Assembly: GCF_002139875.1 (NCBI RefSeq) | Contig: NZ_CP018793.1 | Span: forward strand, 310,001-374,000 | Direction: 5' to 3' | Origin: Campylobacter vicugnae | GTDB lineage: Bacteria; Campylobacterota; Campylobacteria; Campylobacterales; Campylobacteraceae | Length of the DNA stretch: 64,000 bases | Shown: in pieces, positions 19,029 through 27,670 of the stretch | How positions within the stretch are numbered: the first letter of the stretch is position 1 | Layout of the letters: each line of letters starts with the position of its first letter | Notes under the pieces: generated by a model | The model's input: the letters and a program-made list of their open reading frames with translations, nothing else | Told to the model about the DNA's origin: nothing | Database searches by the model: none | Translations under genes and position numbers: made by a program

Positions 19029-19421
19029 ATGATGAATTTTGATGAAAATCCAGAATTAAATATAACGCCTTTAGTTGATATTATGCTGGTTTTGCTAGCT
19101 ATTTTGATGGTTACAACTCCAGCTATTATATATGAAGAGCAAATTAGCCTTCCAGATGGCTCAAAGTCTAAGGTATTATCTCAAGAATTAAAGAGTTTAA
19201 CTGTTAGAATTGATAGCCAAAGACAGGTATATATAGAACAGTCCAAAATGTCATTAAATGAGTTAAGTGATAATTTGGTTTTAATATCTAAAAAATATGA
19301 TAAAAACTCTCCAGTATATATAAAAGCTGATAAAAGATTAATATACAATGATGTAATGTTTGTTTTAAAAAGTATGAAAAATGCAGGTTTTTCTAAGGTA
19401 GCTTTAGAGACAAATGGCTGA
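19029..19421 (+). CDS. tolR: TolR/ExbD-type protein
   Basis: A 130-residue protein with the diagnostic NITPLVDIMLVLLAILMVTT helix, in which the Asp near residue 17 is the proton-carrying residue, followed by a periplasmic domain containing VYIKADKRLIYNDVM. It partners TolQ. It begins immediately after the tolQ stop and shares one base with tolA. Confidence 0.92.
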   Translation: MMNFDENPELNITPLVDIMLVLLAILMVTTPAIIYEEQISLPDGSKSKVLSQELKSLTVRIDSQRQVYIEQSKMSLNELSDNLVLISKKYDKNSPVYIKADKRLIYNDVMFVLKSMKNAGFSKVALETNG

Positions 19422-20197
19422 TGAATAGTAGTTTTGGCATTTCATACAACACAACTAGTGCCTTATGGCTATCTATAATTTTATATTTTTTTATTATATT
19501 TATTATATTTTTTAAACTTAGTAGTTATGAAGAGAGTATAAAATATACTAATGAGCAAGATGCATTTATGGATGTTTTTGTAGTTGATACCACTTTGGGT
19601 GAGACTATAACATCTCCTAAACAAAAAGATAAAAAAATAGAAGATATAAAATTAAAAGAAGAAGAAATAGAGCCAAAGCCACAGCAAGAGACAACCAATA
19701 AAGATCTATCTCCTACAAAACCAGATAATCCAAATGTGAATTTTAGCGATCTTTTTAGCGAAGTTGCTCCAATAGATATCACTCCTAAAAGCACTCAAGC
19801 TGTTCAAAGTAATACTAAAAGCGAGCCAAAATCAAATTCAAAAAGTGCTGCTGATATCGTAGCATCGCTCCAAAAAGATATAAATAGTAAAGCTCCAAAA
19901 TCATCTATGACTGGAGTATATAATAAATATATGGGTGATATAGTAGAAATAATTCAAAGTAGATGGGTAAGATATAAAGCTGATACAAATAATCAAGCAA
20001 AAGTTCAAATTATTATAGATAAATTTGGAAAGTTAAGCTATAGTGTTGATGAGTATTCACTAAATAGTACTTTTAATAGTAAGGTAAGAGATTATCTAGA
20101 GCAGTTGCAAAATTTAGAATTTCCAATCCCGCCTAATAAAAATACCATAGTGATAAATATAAATTTAATTGATCAAATAGAAACGGAGTTAGAGTGA
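19421..20197 (+). CDS. tolA: TolA-like periplasm-spanning protein
   Basis: A 258-residue protein with one N-terminal membrane helix (about 13-33), a low-complexity Lys/Glu/Pro/Ser spacer (about 65-150) and a C-terminal domain from about 165 that includes IIQSRWVRYKADTNNQAKVQ and FPIPPNKNT, as in TolA/TonB C-terminal folds. It should transmit TolQR motion to Pal and TolB. The sequence is weakly conserved and the call leans on its place in tolQRAB-pal. Confidence 0.85.
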   Translation: MNSSFGISYNTTSALWLSIILYFFIIFIIFFKLSSYEESIKYTNEQDAFMDVFVVDTTLGETITSPKQKDKKIEDIKLKEEEIEPKPQQETTNKDLSPTKPDNPNVNFSDLFSEVAPIDITPKSTQAVQSNTKSEPKSNSKSAADIVASLQKDINSKAPKSSMTGVYNKYMGDIVEIIQSRWVRYKADTNNQAKVQIIIDKFGKLSYSVDEYSLNSTFNSKVRDYLEQLQNLEFPIPPNKNTIVININLIDQIETELE

Positions 20198-21450
20198 AAA
20201 AGCTATTTTTATTATTAGCTATCTGTCTAGGATTATTTGCCGAAGGTGCCACTATAGATGTGGTAAATAAAGGGCTTGTATTGCCAAAAATTATCGTCCA
20301 AGATGCTACAAAAGATTTTGCCAATAGAGCATTACAAGATAAGTTTTTTAAACTTGTTGTAGGGGATTTAAAGGTTGGGTCTGCATTTGATGTATCAGAT
20401 AAATATTATACTAGTGGATTTGATGATAGTGCTATTATTAGCGCAGAACAAAGAGCTGATTTAATATATAGATACGCCTTAACTCAGATAGGAGATCAGC
20501 TAAGTTTAAAGCTTAAAGTATTAAACACTAAGACAAATCAAGTAAGATTTAGCGGTGAATATACGCAAAGCGTGGATAAATTTGTATTTTTAGCACATAA
20601 AAGTATTGCTGATATGGCTAGAAATTTAAATTTATCTCCAATTGATTGGATGGATAAATCTATTATATTTTCTCAATATACAGCTCCAGGAAAGAGCAAT
20701 ATAGTAGTAGCTGATTATACTCTTACATATCAAAAGATTGTAGTAAGTGGAGGATTAAATATTTTTCCTAAATGGGCAAATAAAGACCAAAATGCATTTT
20801 ACTACACAACATATATAAAATCTGTCCCTACTTTATATAAATTTGATTTAAATACTAATCGCAAAAGTAAAATTACCCAAAGCGGCGGAATGATAGTTGC
20901 AAGCGATGTAAGCCAAGATGGAACTAAGTTGCTTTTAACTATGGCACCAAATGATCAAAGTGATATCTATCTATATGATACTATCAATAAAAGCTTAAAA
21001 AGAGTTACTACATTTAGCGGGATTGATGTTAATGGTAATTTTGTAGATAATGATTCAAGAGTAGTATTTGTAAGCGATAGATTGGGATATCCTAATGTTT
21101 TTGCTACTAGTATAAATGGTGGCGCTGTAGAACAGATGGTATTTCATGGTAAAAATAATAATTCAATTAGTACTTTTGAAAATTATGTAGTATATTCAAG
21201 CCGTGAAAGTGTAAATGAGTATGCTCAAAAGACTTTTAATCTCTATCTAATTTCAACTAAAAGCGACTATGTTAGACAGCTTACAGCTGATGGAGTTAAT
21301 ACATATCCAAGATTTTCAAGCGATGGCGGAAGCATTGTATTTATTAAAAGTATAGGCGGTAGTAGTGCAGTTGGAATTATAAGAGTAAATGAAAATCGTA
21401 GTTTTCAATTCCCATTAAGAATAGGTAAGCTTCAATCAATTGATTGGTAA
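20194..21450 (+). CDS. tolB: Tol-Pal system beta-propeller protein TolB
   Basis: A 418-residue periplasmic protein with a signal peptide (MKKLFLLLAICLGLFAEG), an N-terminal TolB domain to about 170 and a C-terminal propeller with repeated DG/S-type blades such as VSQDGTKLLLTM, DSRVVFVSDRLGYPN and FSSDGGSIVF. The start is a GTG that overlaps the tolA stop by four bases. It binds Pal and is released by TolA. Confidence 0.95.
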   Translation: MKKLFLLLAICLGLFAEGATIDVVNKGLVLPKIIVQDATKDFANRALQDKFFKLVVGDLKVGSAFDVSDKYYTSGFDDSAIISAEQRADLIYRYALTQIGDQLSLKLKVLNTKTNQVRFSGEYTQSVDKFVFLAHKSIADMARNLNLSPIDWMDKSIIFSQYTAPGKSNIVVADYTLTYQKIVVSGGLNIFPKWANKDQNAFYYTTYIKSVPTLYKFDLNTNRKSKITQSGGMIVASDVSQDGTKLLLTMAPNDQSDIYLYDTINKSLKRVTTFSGIDVNGNFVDNDSRVVFVSDRLGYPNVFATSINGGAVEQMVFHGKNNNSISTFENYVVYSSRESVNEYAQKTFNLYLISTKSDYVRQLTADGVNTYPRFSSDGGSIVFIKSIGGSSAVGIIRVNENRSFQFPLRIGKLQSIDW

Positions 21451-21486
21451 ATCTATTTTTATGTCTTAAATTTCAGATAATTATGA

Positions 21487-21492
21487 TATAAT
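21487..21492 (+). promoter_or_regulatory. -10 promoter element for pal
   Basis: TATGATATAAT lies 31 bases ahead of the pal ATG in the only sizeable gap of the tol-pal run, so pal and cpoB probably have their own promoter in addition to readthrough. Confidence 0.55.
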
Positions 21493-21522
21493 TTAGCCCA
21501 AAATTTCAATGAAAGGAATAAA

Positions 21523-22005
21523 ATGAAAAAGTTAGTTTTAGTTTCAACTGTTGCTGCGGCTCTATTTATGGCTGGTTGTAGCTCAAAATCTCCAGAAGTA
21601 GATATGAGTGCAGATGCAAATAAAGCAGGTCAAGGTGCTATGAGTGATGCTGAAAGATTAAATGCATTACAATCTCAAGTGCAAAATGTATATTTTGATT
21701 TTGACAAATTTAACATTCGCCCAGATATGCAAAGCGTAATTAATCAAAATGCTTCTGTATTTAGTCAAAATAGTAACTTCAAAATTATGGTAGAAGGTAA
21801 CTGCGATGAGTGGGGTAGCGATGAGTATAACTATGCTCTAGGCGTAAAAAGAGCAAAAGCTGGTAAAGACGCTCTAATAGCTCAAGGTATAGCTGCTGAT
21901 AGAATCGAAATCACAAGCAATGGCGAAAGCAAACCTGTATGTACTGATAAAACAAAAGCTTGCGATGCTCAAAATCGTCGTGATGAATTTAGATTACTTC
22001 CATAA
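21523..22005 (+). CDS. pal: Peptidoglycan-associated lipoprotein Pal
   Basis: A 160-residue lipoprotein. The lipobox MAGC places the lipidated Cys near residue 19. The OmpA-like domain contains VYFDFDKFNIRPDM, VEGNCDEWGSDEYNYALGVKRA and AQNRRDEFRLLP, with the Asp and Arg that bind meso-diaminopimelate. It tethers the outer membrane to peptidoglycan and partners TolB. Confidence 0.97.
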   Translation: MKKLVLVSTVAAALFMAGCSSKSPEVDMSADANKAGQGAMSDAERLNALQSQVQNVYFDFDKFNIRPDMQSVINQNASVFSQNSNFKIMVEGNCDEWGSDEYNYALGVKRAKAGKDALIAQGIAADRIEITSNGESKPVCTDKTKACDAQNRRDEFRLLP

Positions 22006-22019
22006 TTTAATATTGTTAA

Positions 22020-22907
22020 ATGAAAAAAATCATAAATATTGCAGTCATTTTGGCTGCAACTTCTATATTTGCTGAAGTTTCAGTATTTGATGCGGGTAAT
22101 ATAAATACAGATAATCCATACGGCCTTACCGAAAATGAAAAAGTGTTGCTAAATAATAAAAAAAAAGTAGATAGATTAGACCAAAATATCGGTACAATGC
22201 AGTCTGATGTTTCATTAGTTCAAGAAAATATCGAAGGCGTAAAAAGCCTTTTAGATAGTATAAATCAAAGAATTTTAGCTATAGAAACTAGGGTAAATGA
22301 GTTAGAAAATGGACTAAATTCGCAAAAAGCCACAACTGCTAAAGATATCACAAATCTTAAATCTCTGATTAAAGCTAATCAGACAAAACAAAATGAAGAT
22401 GTCAAAAAGATAACAACAGCACTTAGTGAGCTAACTTCGCTAATTGATAACAAACATCCAAAGGATACAAACCAAAAATCAAATTTAGAATCCAAAGATA
22501 AAAAAATAGATACAGATAATCAAAAATCACAGCATTTAAAACAGCTTGATAATATGGCAGGTGCTGATCTACTTGCTATGGCAGATAAAGCTTATAAAGC
22601 CAAGGAGTATCTAAAAGCTAGTGAGTGCTTTACCGTTTTAATTAGTAAAAACTATAAACCAGCTTATTCAAATTTTATGCTTGGTGAGATTGAGTATTTT
22701 AATAAAAATTACAAAAATGCTGTGCCATACTATCAAAAAAGTGTTGCCATCAGTCAAAAAGGCAACTATATGCCAAAGCTATTGTATCATACAGCAATTA
22801 GCTTTGATAAAATAGGCGATACAAAAAGTGCTAATAAATTTTATAAAGCATTAAAGCAAGCCTACCCAGATAGCGCAGAGGCAAAGGCTGCACCTGATAG
22901 AAAATAA
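22020..22907 (+). CDS. cpoB: CpoB/YbgF-like cell division coordinator
   Basis: A 295-residue periplasmic protein with a signal peptide (about 1-19), a coiled-coil trimerisation region (about 40-145), a polar linker and a C-terminal TPR-like domain (about 175-290: ADKAYKAKEYLKASECF, MLGEIEYFNKNYKNAVPYY, SFDKIGDTKSANKFY). In other proteobacteria CpoB binds TolA and coordinates peptidoglycan synthesis with outer-membrane constriction. Its position after pal fits. Confidence 0.88.
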   Translation: MKKIINIAVILAATSIFAEVSVFDAGNINTDNPYGLTENEKVLLNNKKKVDRLDQNIGTMQSDVSLVQENIEGVKSLLDSINQRILAIETRVNELENGLNSQKATTAKDITNLKSLIKANQTKQNEDVKKITTALSELTSLIDNKHPKDTNQKSNLESKDKKIDTDNQKSQHLKQLDNMAGADLLAMADKAYKAKEYLKASECFTVLISKNYKPAYSNFMLGEIEYFNKNYKNAVPYYQKSVAISQKGNYMPKLLYHTAISFDKIGDTKSANKFYKALKQAYPDSAEAKAAPDRK

Positions 22908-22923
22908 TTTTTAGGAGAGAGAT

Positions 22924-23556
22924 ATGTCAAAAGTTATTAAAATGTTTTATGAGCTAAAAGATGCTAATAGTGGCGAACTTTTAGAATCAAATATAGGCGG
23001 TCAAGAGATTGCATTTGTAAGCGGTAAAAATCAAGTTTTAGAAGCACTTGAGAGTGGTGTTTTAAATTTAGAAGTTGGTCAAAAAGCTACAATTAAAATT
23101 CCAGCTAGCCAAGGCGTAGGCGAATATGATGAAAACGCTTTGCAAGTACTTCCTAAAGAGCAATTTGCAGGAATTGATTTAAATATTGGTATGGAGCTTT
23201 TTGGCGAAGGAGAAGATGGTAGCACAGTTCGTGTAACTGTAAAAGCTATCGGTGAAAATGATGTAACAGTAGATTTTAATCACCCATACGCTGGTAAAGA
23301 TTTGGAATTTAATGTACAGATTACAGAAAATAGAGATGCTGATGCTGATGAGGAGCTAACAGGTGTTGTAGCTATGCCTCATGTATGTGGCTGCGGCGGT
23401 CACGATCATGGACATGGACATCACCATGGCCATGGTGGTTGCGGGGGTCATGGTGGCTGCGGCGGTCATGGCCATCATCATGATGATGAAGATGAGTGTT
23501 GCAATGGTGCTCACCATGATGAAAATGGTGGCGGATGCTGCGGTAAACACCACTAA
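22924..23556 (+). CDS. slyD: SlyD-like FKBP peptidyl-prolyl isomerase with His/Cys-rich metal tail
   Basis: A 210-residue protein. Residues 1-150 form the FKBP domain with an inserted IF chaperone flap, with family segments NQVLEALESGVLNLEVGQK, GVGEYDENALQVLPKEQF and VDFNHPYAGKDLEFNV. The last 58 residues hold about 17 His and 8 Cys in repeats such as GHGGCGGHGGCGG. In E. coli such a tail binds nickel and helps [NiFe]-hydrogenase maturation; here urease or hydrogenase elsewhere would be the clients. The following fabD gene is 10 bases downstream. Confidence 0.93.
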   Translation: MSKVIKMFYELKDANSGELLESNIGGQEIAFVSGKNQVLEALESGVLNLEVGQKATIKIPASQGVGEYDENALQVLPKEQFAGIDLNIGMELFGEGEDGSTVRVTVKAIGENDVTVDFNHPYAGKDLEFNVQITENRDADADEELTGVVAMPHVCGCGGHDHGHGHHHGHGGCGGHGGCGGHGHHHDDEDECCNGAHHDENGGGCCGKHH

Positions 23557-23565
23557 GAGTTTGAT

Positions 23566-24477
23566 ATGAAAGTTGCATTTATTTTCCCTGGTCAAGGCTC
23601 ACAGAGTATTGGTATGGGGCAAGAAATATATAACGAATTTAGCAGTGCTAAGGAGTTATTAGATAGTGCTAGCGAGTATTGCGGTATTGATTTTAAAACT
23701 TTACTCTTTGAAGCTAATGATAAATTAGGTGAGTCTGAATTTACTCAACCAGCAATTGTGTTAAACTCATTAATGTGTTTTGAAGCGTTTAAAAGTCAAT
23801 TAAATTTAAAACCAGAGCTAAGCTTTGGACACTCTTTAGGTGAGTTTAGCGCTCTTAGTGTAAGTGGAGCAATTAAACCTTTAGACGCTATTAAAGTTGT
23901 AAATTTGCGTGGTAAATTTATGGCTCAAGATTGTGCAGAAATTGGCGCTGGAATGATGGTAATTTTAGGTCTTAGTAATGAAAAAGTTGAAGAGATCTGT
24001 AAAAATAGTAATAAGCAAATTTGGGCAGCAAATTATAACTGCGATGGTCAAATAGTAGTAGCTGGAATTAGAAGCGATCTTCAAGCAACCGTAGATGAGT
24101 TTAAATCTGCTGGAGCCAAAAGAGCAATGCTGCTTGATATGAGCGTAGCAAGTCACTGTCCTTTGCTTCAAAATGCTAGTATAAAGCTTGCTAGTGAGCT
24201 TGAGAATTTACTAAGTGAAGAGTTTGCACCGGTAATTTCAAATGTTACAGCTAAGACTTATACTACTAAAAAAGAGGCTTTAGAATTATTAAAACTTCAA
24301 TTAACTAGCCCAGTTTTATATCAAAATAGTGTAAAAAATTATGTTGATGAGATTGATTGTTTTATTGAATTTGGTGCAAGCGTATTAAAAGGAATGAATA
24401 AAAAAATCTGCGATAAACCAACATATAGTATCACAAATTTAAGCTCACTCAATGAAGCTTTAGAGGCGTTAAGATGA
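23566..24477 (+). CDS. fabD: Malonyl-CoA-ACP transacylase
   Basis: A 303-residue acyltransferase. FPGQGSQSIGMGQE is at the start, the nucleophile elbow GHSLGEFSAL has its catalytic Ser near 90, and VASHCPLL near 190 supplies the catalytic His. It transfers malonyl groups to ACP for fatty acid elongation and works with fabF, acpP and fabG at 58-60 kb. It overlaps mtn by four bases. Confidence 0.97.
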   Translation: MKVAFIFPGQGSQSIGMGQEIYNEFSSAKELLDSASEYCGIDFKTLLFEANDKLGESEFTQPAIVLNSLMCFEAFKSQLNLKPELSFGHSLGEFSALSVSGAIKPLDAIKVVNLRGKFMAQDCAEIGAGMMVILGLSNEKVEEICKNSNKQIWAANYNCDGQIVVAGIRSDLQATVDEFKSAGAKRAMLLDMSVASHCPLLQNASIKLASELENLLSEEFAPVISNVTAKTYTTKKEALELLKLQLTSPVLYQNSVKNYVDEIDCFIEFGASVLKGMNKKICDKPTYSITNLSSLNEALEALR

Positions 24478-25160
24478 GAATTGCTATCCTTGGGGCTATG
24501 AGTGAAGAGATTGAGTTTTTGCTAAAAGCAGTTGGTGATTATCAAAAGATTGATTATGCTAGAAATTCATTTTATAAAGCACAGTGTGGCAATCATGAAT
24601 TAGTAATAGCTTATTCAAAGATTGGAAAAGTCAATGCAGCTTTAACTGCAACAATTTTAGTTGAGAAATTTGGCTGCGAAAAGCTGATATTTACTGGCGT
24701 TGCTGGTGCTTTAAATAAGAATTTAAAGATCGGTGATATGCTATATGCCACTACTACAGCTCAGCATGATTTAGATATTACAGCTTTTGGACATCCACAT
24801 GGTTATGTGCCTGGAATTAATATTTTTGAAAATAGCGACGAGAAGCTAAATAGTGTAGCTAAAAAGGTGGCTGATTCTTTAGGTATTGGTTTAATTGGTG
24901 GAGTAGTTGCTACTGGCGATCAATTTATCTGCAATGAAGAGAAAAAAGAGTGGATAAAATCTACTTTTAAAGCTGATGCTGTAGAGATGGAAGGGGCAAG
25001 CGTTGCTCAAGTTTGTGCTGCTCTTGGTGTTGGATTTTGTATGCTTAGAGCTATTAGCGATGAAGCTGGTGGTAAAGCAGAGGTTGATTTTGATACATTT
25101 TTAACTCAAGCAGCAGATAAATCTGCTAAATTTGTTCTAGAAATGGTAAAAAATATATGA
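24474..25160 (+). CDS. mtn: 5'-methylthioadenosine/S-adenosylhomocysteine nucleosidase
   Basis: A 228-residue nucleosidase with MRIAILGAMSEEIEFL (general-acid Glu near 12-13), FTGVAGALN, VATGDQFI, the EMEGASVAQVC segment near 173 and RAISDEAGG with the catalytic Asp near 196. It cleaves MTA, SAH and, in many Campylobacter, 6-amino-6-deoxyfutalosine for menaquinone synthesis. It is coupled at both ends by ATGA overlaps. Confidence 0.95.
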   Translation: MRIAILGAMSEEIEFLLKAVGDYQKIDYARNSFYKAQCGNHELVIAYSKIGKVNAALTATILVEKFGCEKLIFTGVAGALNKNLKIGDMLYATTTAQHDLDITAFGHPHGYVPGINIFENSDEKLNSVAKKVADSLGIGLIGGVVATGDQFICNEEKKEWIKSTFKADAVEMEGASVAQVCAALGVGFCMLRAISDEAGGKAEVDFDTFLTQAADKSAKFVLEMVKNI

Positions 25161-25900
25161 TAGAACTAAGCAAAAAATTAATTAGACAAGTTGGCCAAAC
25201 TAACGCTAAGTATAAGATGTTTGAAAAAGGCGATAAGATTTTGCTGGGTTTAAGTGGCGGTAAAGATAGCCTTAGTTTGGCACATATTCTTAAGCATTTT
25301 CAAAATGTAACTCCTGATAAATTTGAATTTGAAGCAGTAACGCTAAGCTATGGAATGGGTGAAAATTATGAATATTTAACTCAGCATTGCAAGGCTCATG
25401 GAATCAAACACAGCGTAATTGATAGTTCTATATTTGAGATTAGTAAAGATAAAATTCGTAAAAACTCAAGTTTTTGCAGCTTTTTTAGCCGTATGAGACG
25501 AGGATATCTCTATACATATGCACTAGCTAATGGATTTAATAAGCTTGCTATTGGACATCATTTAGATGATGCTGTAGAGAGTTTTTTTATGAATTTTACA
25601 TACAATGGAGCTATGAGAACTCTAGCACCAAAATATACTGCTAAAAATGGCGTGATAGTGATTAGGCCGCTTATTAATGTGCGTGAGCGTCAATTGCGTG
25701 ATAATGCTACTAGAAATGAGCTTAGAGTGATTGGAGATGAGGCGTGTCCGGCTATGAGATTTGATGTAAAAATGCCACATGCAAGAGCTGAAACTAAAGA
25801 GCTTTTAGCTACTTTAGAAAAGCAAAATCCAAAACTATTTGTAAGTTTGCAAGCTGCTTTTGAAAACATACATTTAGATACATTTTTTAAGGTTAATTAA
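25157..25900 (+). CDS. TtcA-family adenine nucleotide hydrolase-like enzyme
   Basis: A 247-residue PP-loop ATPase with SGGKDS at 33-38, GHHLDDAVESFFMNF near 130 and MPHARAETKELL. It aligns with TtcA, which thiolates C32 of tRNA through an iron-sulfur cluster held by a CxxC pair. Here that pair is C107-S-F-F110 ahead of SRMRRG, so the second Cys is lost, and only one Cys (EACPAM) remains in the C-terminal motif. It could be a TtcA with altered cluster ligation or a related enzyme of different specificity. It is coupled to mtn and followed by a terminator. Confidence 0.78.
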   Translation: MIELSKKLIRQVGQTNAKYKMFEKGDKILLGLSGGKDSLSLAHILKHFQNVTPDKFEFEAVTLSYGMGENYEYLTQHCKAHGIKHSVIDSSIFEISKDKIRKNSSFCSFFSRMRRGYLYTYALANGFNKLAIGHHLDDAVESFFMNFTYNGAMRTLAPKYTAKNGVIVIRPLINVRERQLRDNATRNELRVIGDEACPAMRFDVKMPHARAETKELLATLEKQNPKLFVSLQAAFENIHLDTFFKVN

Positions 25901-25901
25901 T

Positions 25902-25935
25902 AGCCAATAGCTTTTATAGCTATTTGGCTTTATTT
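25902..25935 (+). terminator. Terminator between the convergent ttcA-like and nos runs
   Basis: AGCCAATAGC pairs with GCTA(T)TTGGCT with one bulged base, followed by TTTATTT. It begins two bases after the TtcA-like stop and ends five bases short of the last nos-run gene, so it may work for both directions. Confidence 0.7.
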
Positions 25936-25939
25936 ACAA

Positions 25940-26380
25940 TTAGCTTTTAAGATTAAAATCTATATAAATTCCAAGTTGCTTATCTCCATCATAAAGCTCT
26001 AAGCGATAATTCATCACTTCAACTACGCAAGAGCTAAGCACAACTGTACCTATATATAGATTGCCTCTATTTTCTAAATTTGCTTTTATAGTTCCCATAT
26101 CCATATTTAAACCATAAATTCTAGCATTTAAATTTTTATATTGACCATTTAGCCCTTCTACTTTAAGCGTAAGTGGCACCATAGCTTCAAGTGGTCTTGG
26201 ATAAAAAGAAAATCCAATCTCTTTTCCTTTATAGGATATATTGCAGTTTTGAGTATTTAAATCGCAAGTTATGTTTGAATCAGCAGAGATCTTTTGGGTT
26301 TGATCATTATAAGAATTTATTATAAAAGCAAATAACGCACCAACAATAATAGCACTTAAAACATATAAAATATTTTTCAT
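25940..26380 (-). CDS. Membrane-anchored periplasmic protein of unknown function at the end of the nos operon
   Basis: A 146-residue protein with one N-terminal membrane helix (about 3-23) and a periplasmic beta-rich domain. Visible features are CDLNTQNC near 39-46, IYGLNMDMG near 88-96, RGNLYIGTVVLSSC near 104-117, and a strand-rich end. The pattern of a Met-x-Met-Gly strand followed by a G.LY.G..VL turn is reminiscent of the Ig-like FixH/YtkA copper-associated folds, but that is an inference from pattern only. It follows nosL by eight bases, so a role in NosZ maturation or copper handling is plausible. I do not recognise the family. Confidence 0.6.
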   Translation of the reverse strand: MKNILYVLSAIIVGALFAFIINSYNDQTQKISADSNITCDLNTQNCNISYKGKEIGFSFYPRPLEAMVPLTLKVEGLNGQYKNLNARIYGLNMDMGTIKANLENRGNLYIGTVVLSSCVVEVMNYRLELYDGDKQLGIYIDFNLKS

Positions 26381-26388
26381 TATTAATC

Positions 26389-26844
26389 CTAATCTAAATA
26401 ATCAATCAATTTTTTATTAATTTTACTAAATTCAAAAATTCTACTAGCTGAGTTGTCATCGGCAAATTTTTTAGCATCTTCATAGCTAGCAAATGGGATT
26501 AAATCATCGCCACTAAAACTTACTACATTGCTACCAAAAACATAAAACGCCTCCGTAGCTTCGATGAGTTCTTTTGTTTTATAATCTGTAACATACATCT
26601 TTTTAAGCGGCACAACCTCTTTTGGTTTGCTTGTATAAAAGTAGTAAAACATCTGTTTGGCTGAGCTAAATAGTACTTTTTTACCATTTTTATATTCTAA
26701 AACTGCAATCCAATCAGGATATTTAAAGACATCTATGAATTTAATAGGACAAGTAGAGTTTGTATCTTTAAAAAACTCATTATCTTTTAAATTTGCCCCA
26801 AAAACTATTCCAGCAAAAAGAGCTAAAAGTATAAGTTTTTTCAT
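26389..26844 (-). CDS. nosL: NosL-family copper-handling protein
   Basis: A 151-residue protein with a Sec signal peptide (KKLILLALFAGIVFG) and a NosL-type domain: the core has FSSAKQMFYYFYTS, KKMYVTDYKTKELIEATEAFYVFGS and PFASYEDAKKFADD. NosL proteins deliver Cu(I) to NosZ. The lipobox of many NosL proteins is not visible here, and a single Cys (CPIKF) is near residue 32. It overlaps nosY by four bases. Confidence 0.85.
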   Translation of the reverse strand: MKKLILLALFAGIVFGANLKDNEFFKDTNSTCPIKFIDVFKYPDWIAVLEYKNGKKVLFSSAKQMFYYFYTSKPKEVVPLKKMYVTDYKTKELIEATEAFYVFGSNVVSFSGDDLIPFASYEDAKKFADDNSASRIFEFSKINKKLIDYLD

Positions 26845-27668
26845 ATTAAATCCTTCTTAGAAAACGAAATATATCCAAATATCATGCAAATTATACCAAG
26901 TAAAGTTGGATATAGTGCTGAATATATTAAAAAATTAATTTTGCCAAATCCATCTAAAATAAAGTAAGCTGCTGGACCAATTACAGCTAAATTTGGATCA
27001 AATAGACTAATTGCTGCGATTCTAAAAACCTGCATAGGGTTTGCTAATGAGATGGAGTAGATGATATTTTCATTTATTGAGCTTTGCATCATTAGGCCTA
27101 TTAATGCAAGGTCTAAAAATGCTAACAAAAATAGCCAAAATAAAAATGAAAATCCAAGTCCAAGTTCGCTACTTTTAATAAAACTTGAGATTAAAAATCC
27201 AAACGATAAAAAGGCAAAAGATAGCACTAAAAGCAATAAGGTGTAATAAAAAAATACTCCCCAAGGAATATCTACATTTTTAAAAATAGCTATAATAAGC
27301 GATAAGATAAGAGCTATAAATATAGGTAAAAAGACTGTGAATGCTCTTCCTAAAGCTTTGCCAAAATAGTACTCTTTAAGCGATATTGGAAAGCTAAGAA
27401 GATACTCTAAAGCGCCAGTTTCTCTATCTGAGTTTATACTTCGCACAGTTGTGATGAGAATAAAGATTGGCAAGATTATTATACAAATTTGAATAAATAG
27501 CAAAAGCATTCTAGTAAGTCCGCTAAATCCAGCAACTCTGCTATCAACAACTCCTGTTACAAAAAATATTGCTATCAATCCAGCAAAGGTAAGCAAATAA
27601 AATAAAAACCACTTTGAAGCAAATGTCTCTTGTATATCAATTTTTGCTATTAGGATTAAATTTTTCAC
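26841..27668 (-). CDS. nosY: ABC transporter permease NosY
   Basis: A 275-residue membrane protein with about six helices. The ABC-2-type segment RSINSDRETGALEYLLSFPISLKEYYFGK near 75-105 is the loop that contacts the ATPase. Together with NosF and the periplasmic NosD it forms the NosDFY complex required for CuZ site assembly in NosZ. It begins two bases after the nosF stop. Confidence 0.92.
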   Translation of the reverse strand: MKNLILIAKIDIQETFASKWFLFYLLTFAGLIAIFFVTGVVDSRVAGFSGLTRMLLLFIQICIIILPIFILITTVRSINSDRETGALEYLLSFPISLKEYYFGKALGRAFTVFLPIFIALILSLIIAIFKNVDIPWGVFFYYTLLLLVLSFAFLSFGFLISSFIKSSELGLGFSFLFWLFLLAFLDLALIGLMMQSSINENIIYSISLANPMQVFRIAAISLFDPNLAVIGPAAYFILDGFGKINFLIYSALYPTLLGIICMIFGYISFSKKDLI

Positions 27669-27670
27669 TA

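Noticed and set aside
23356-23595. Open frames rich in His or Met on both strands across the end of slyD
   Set aside because: They are shadows of the repetitive GGTCATGGT-type codons of the SlyD tail, with no ribosome site and biased composition.
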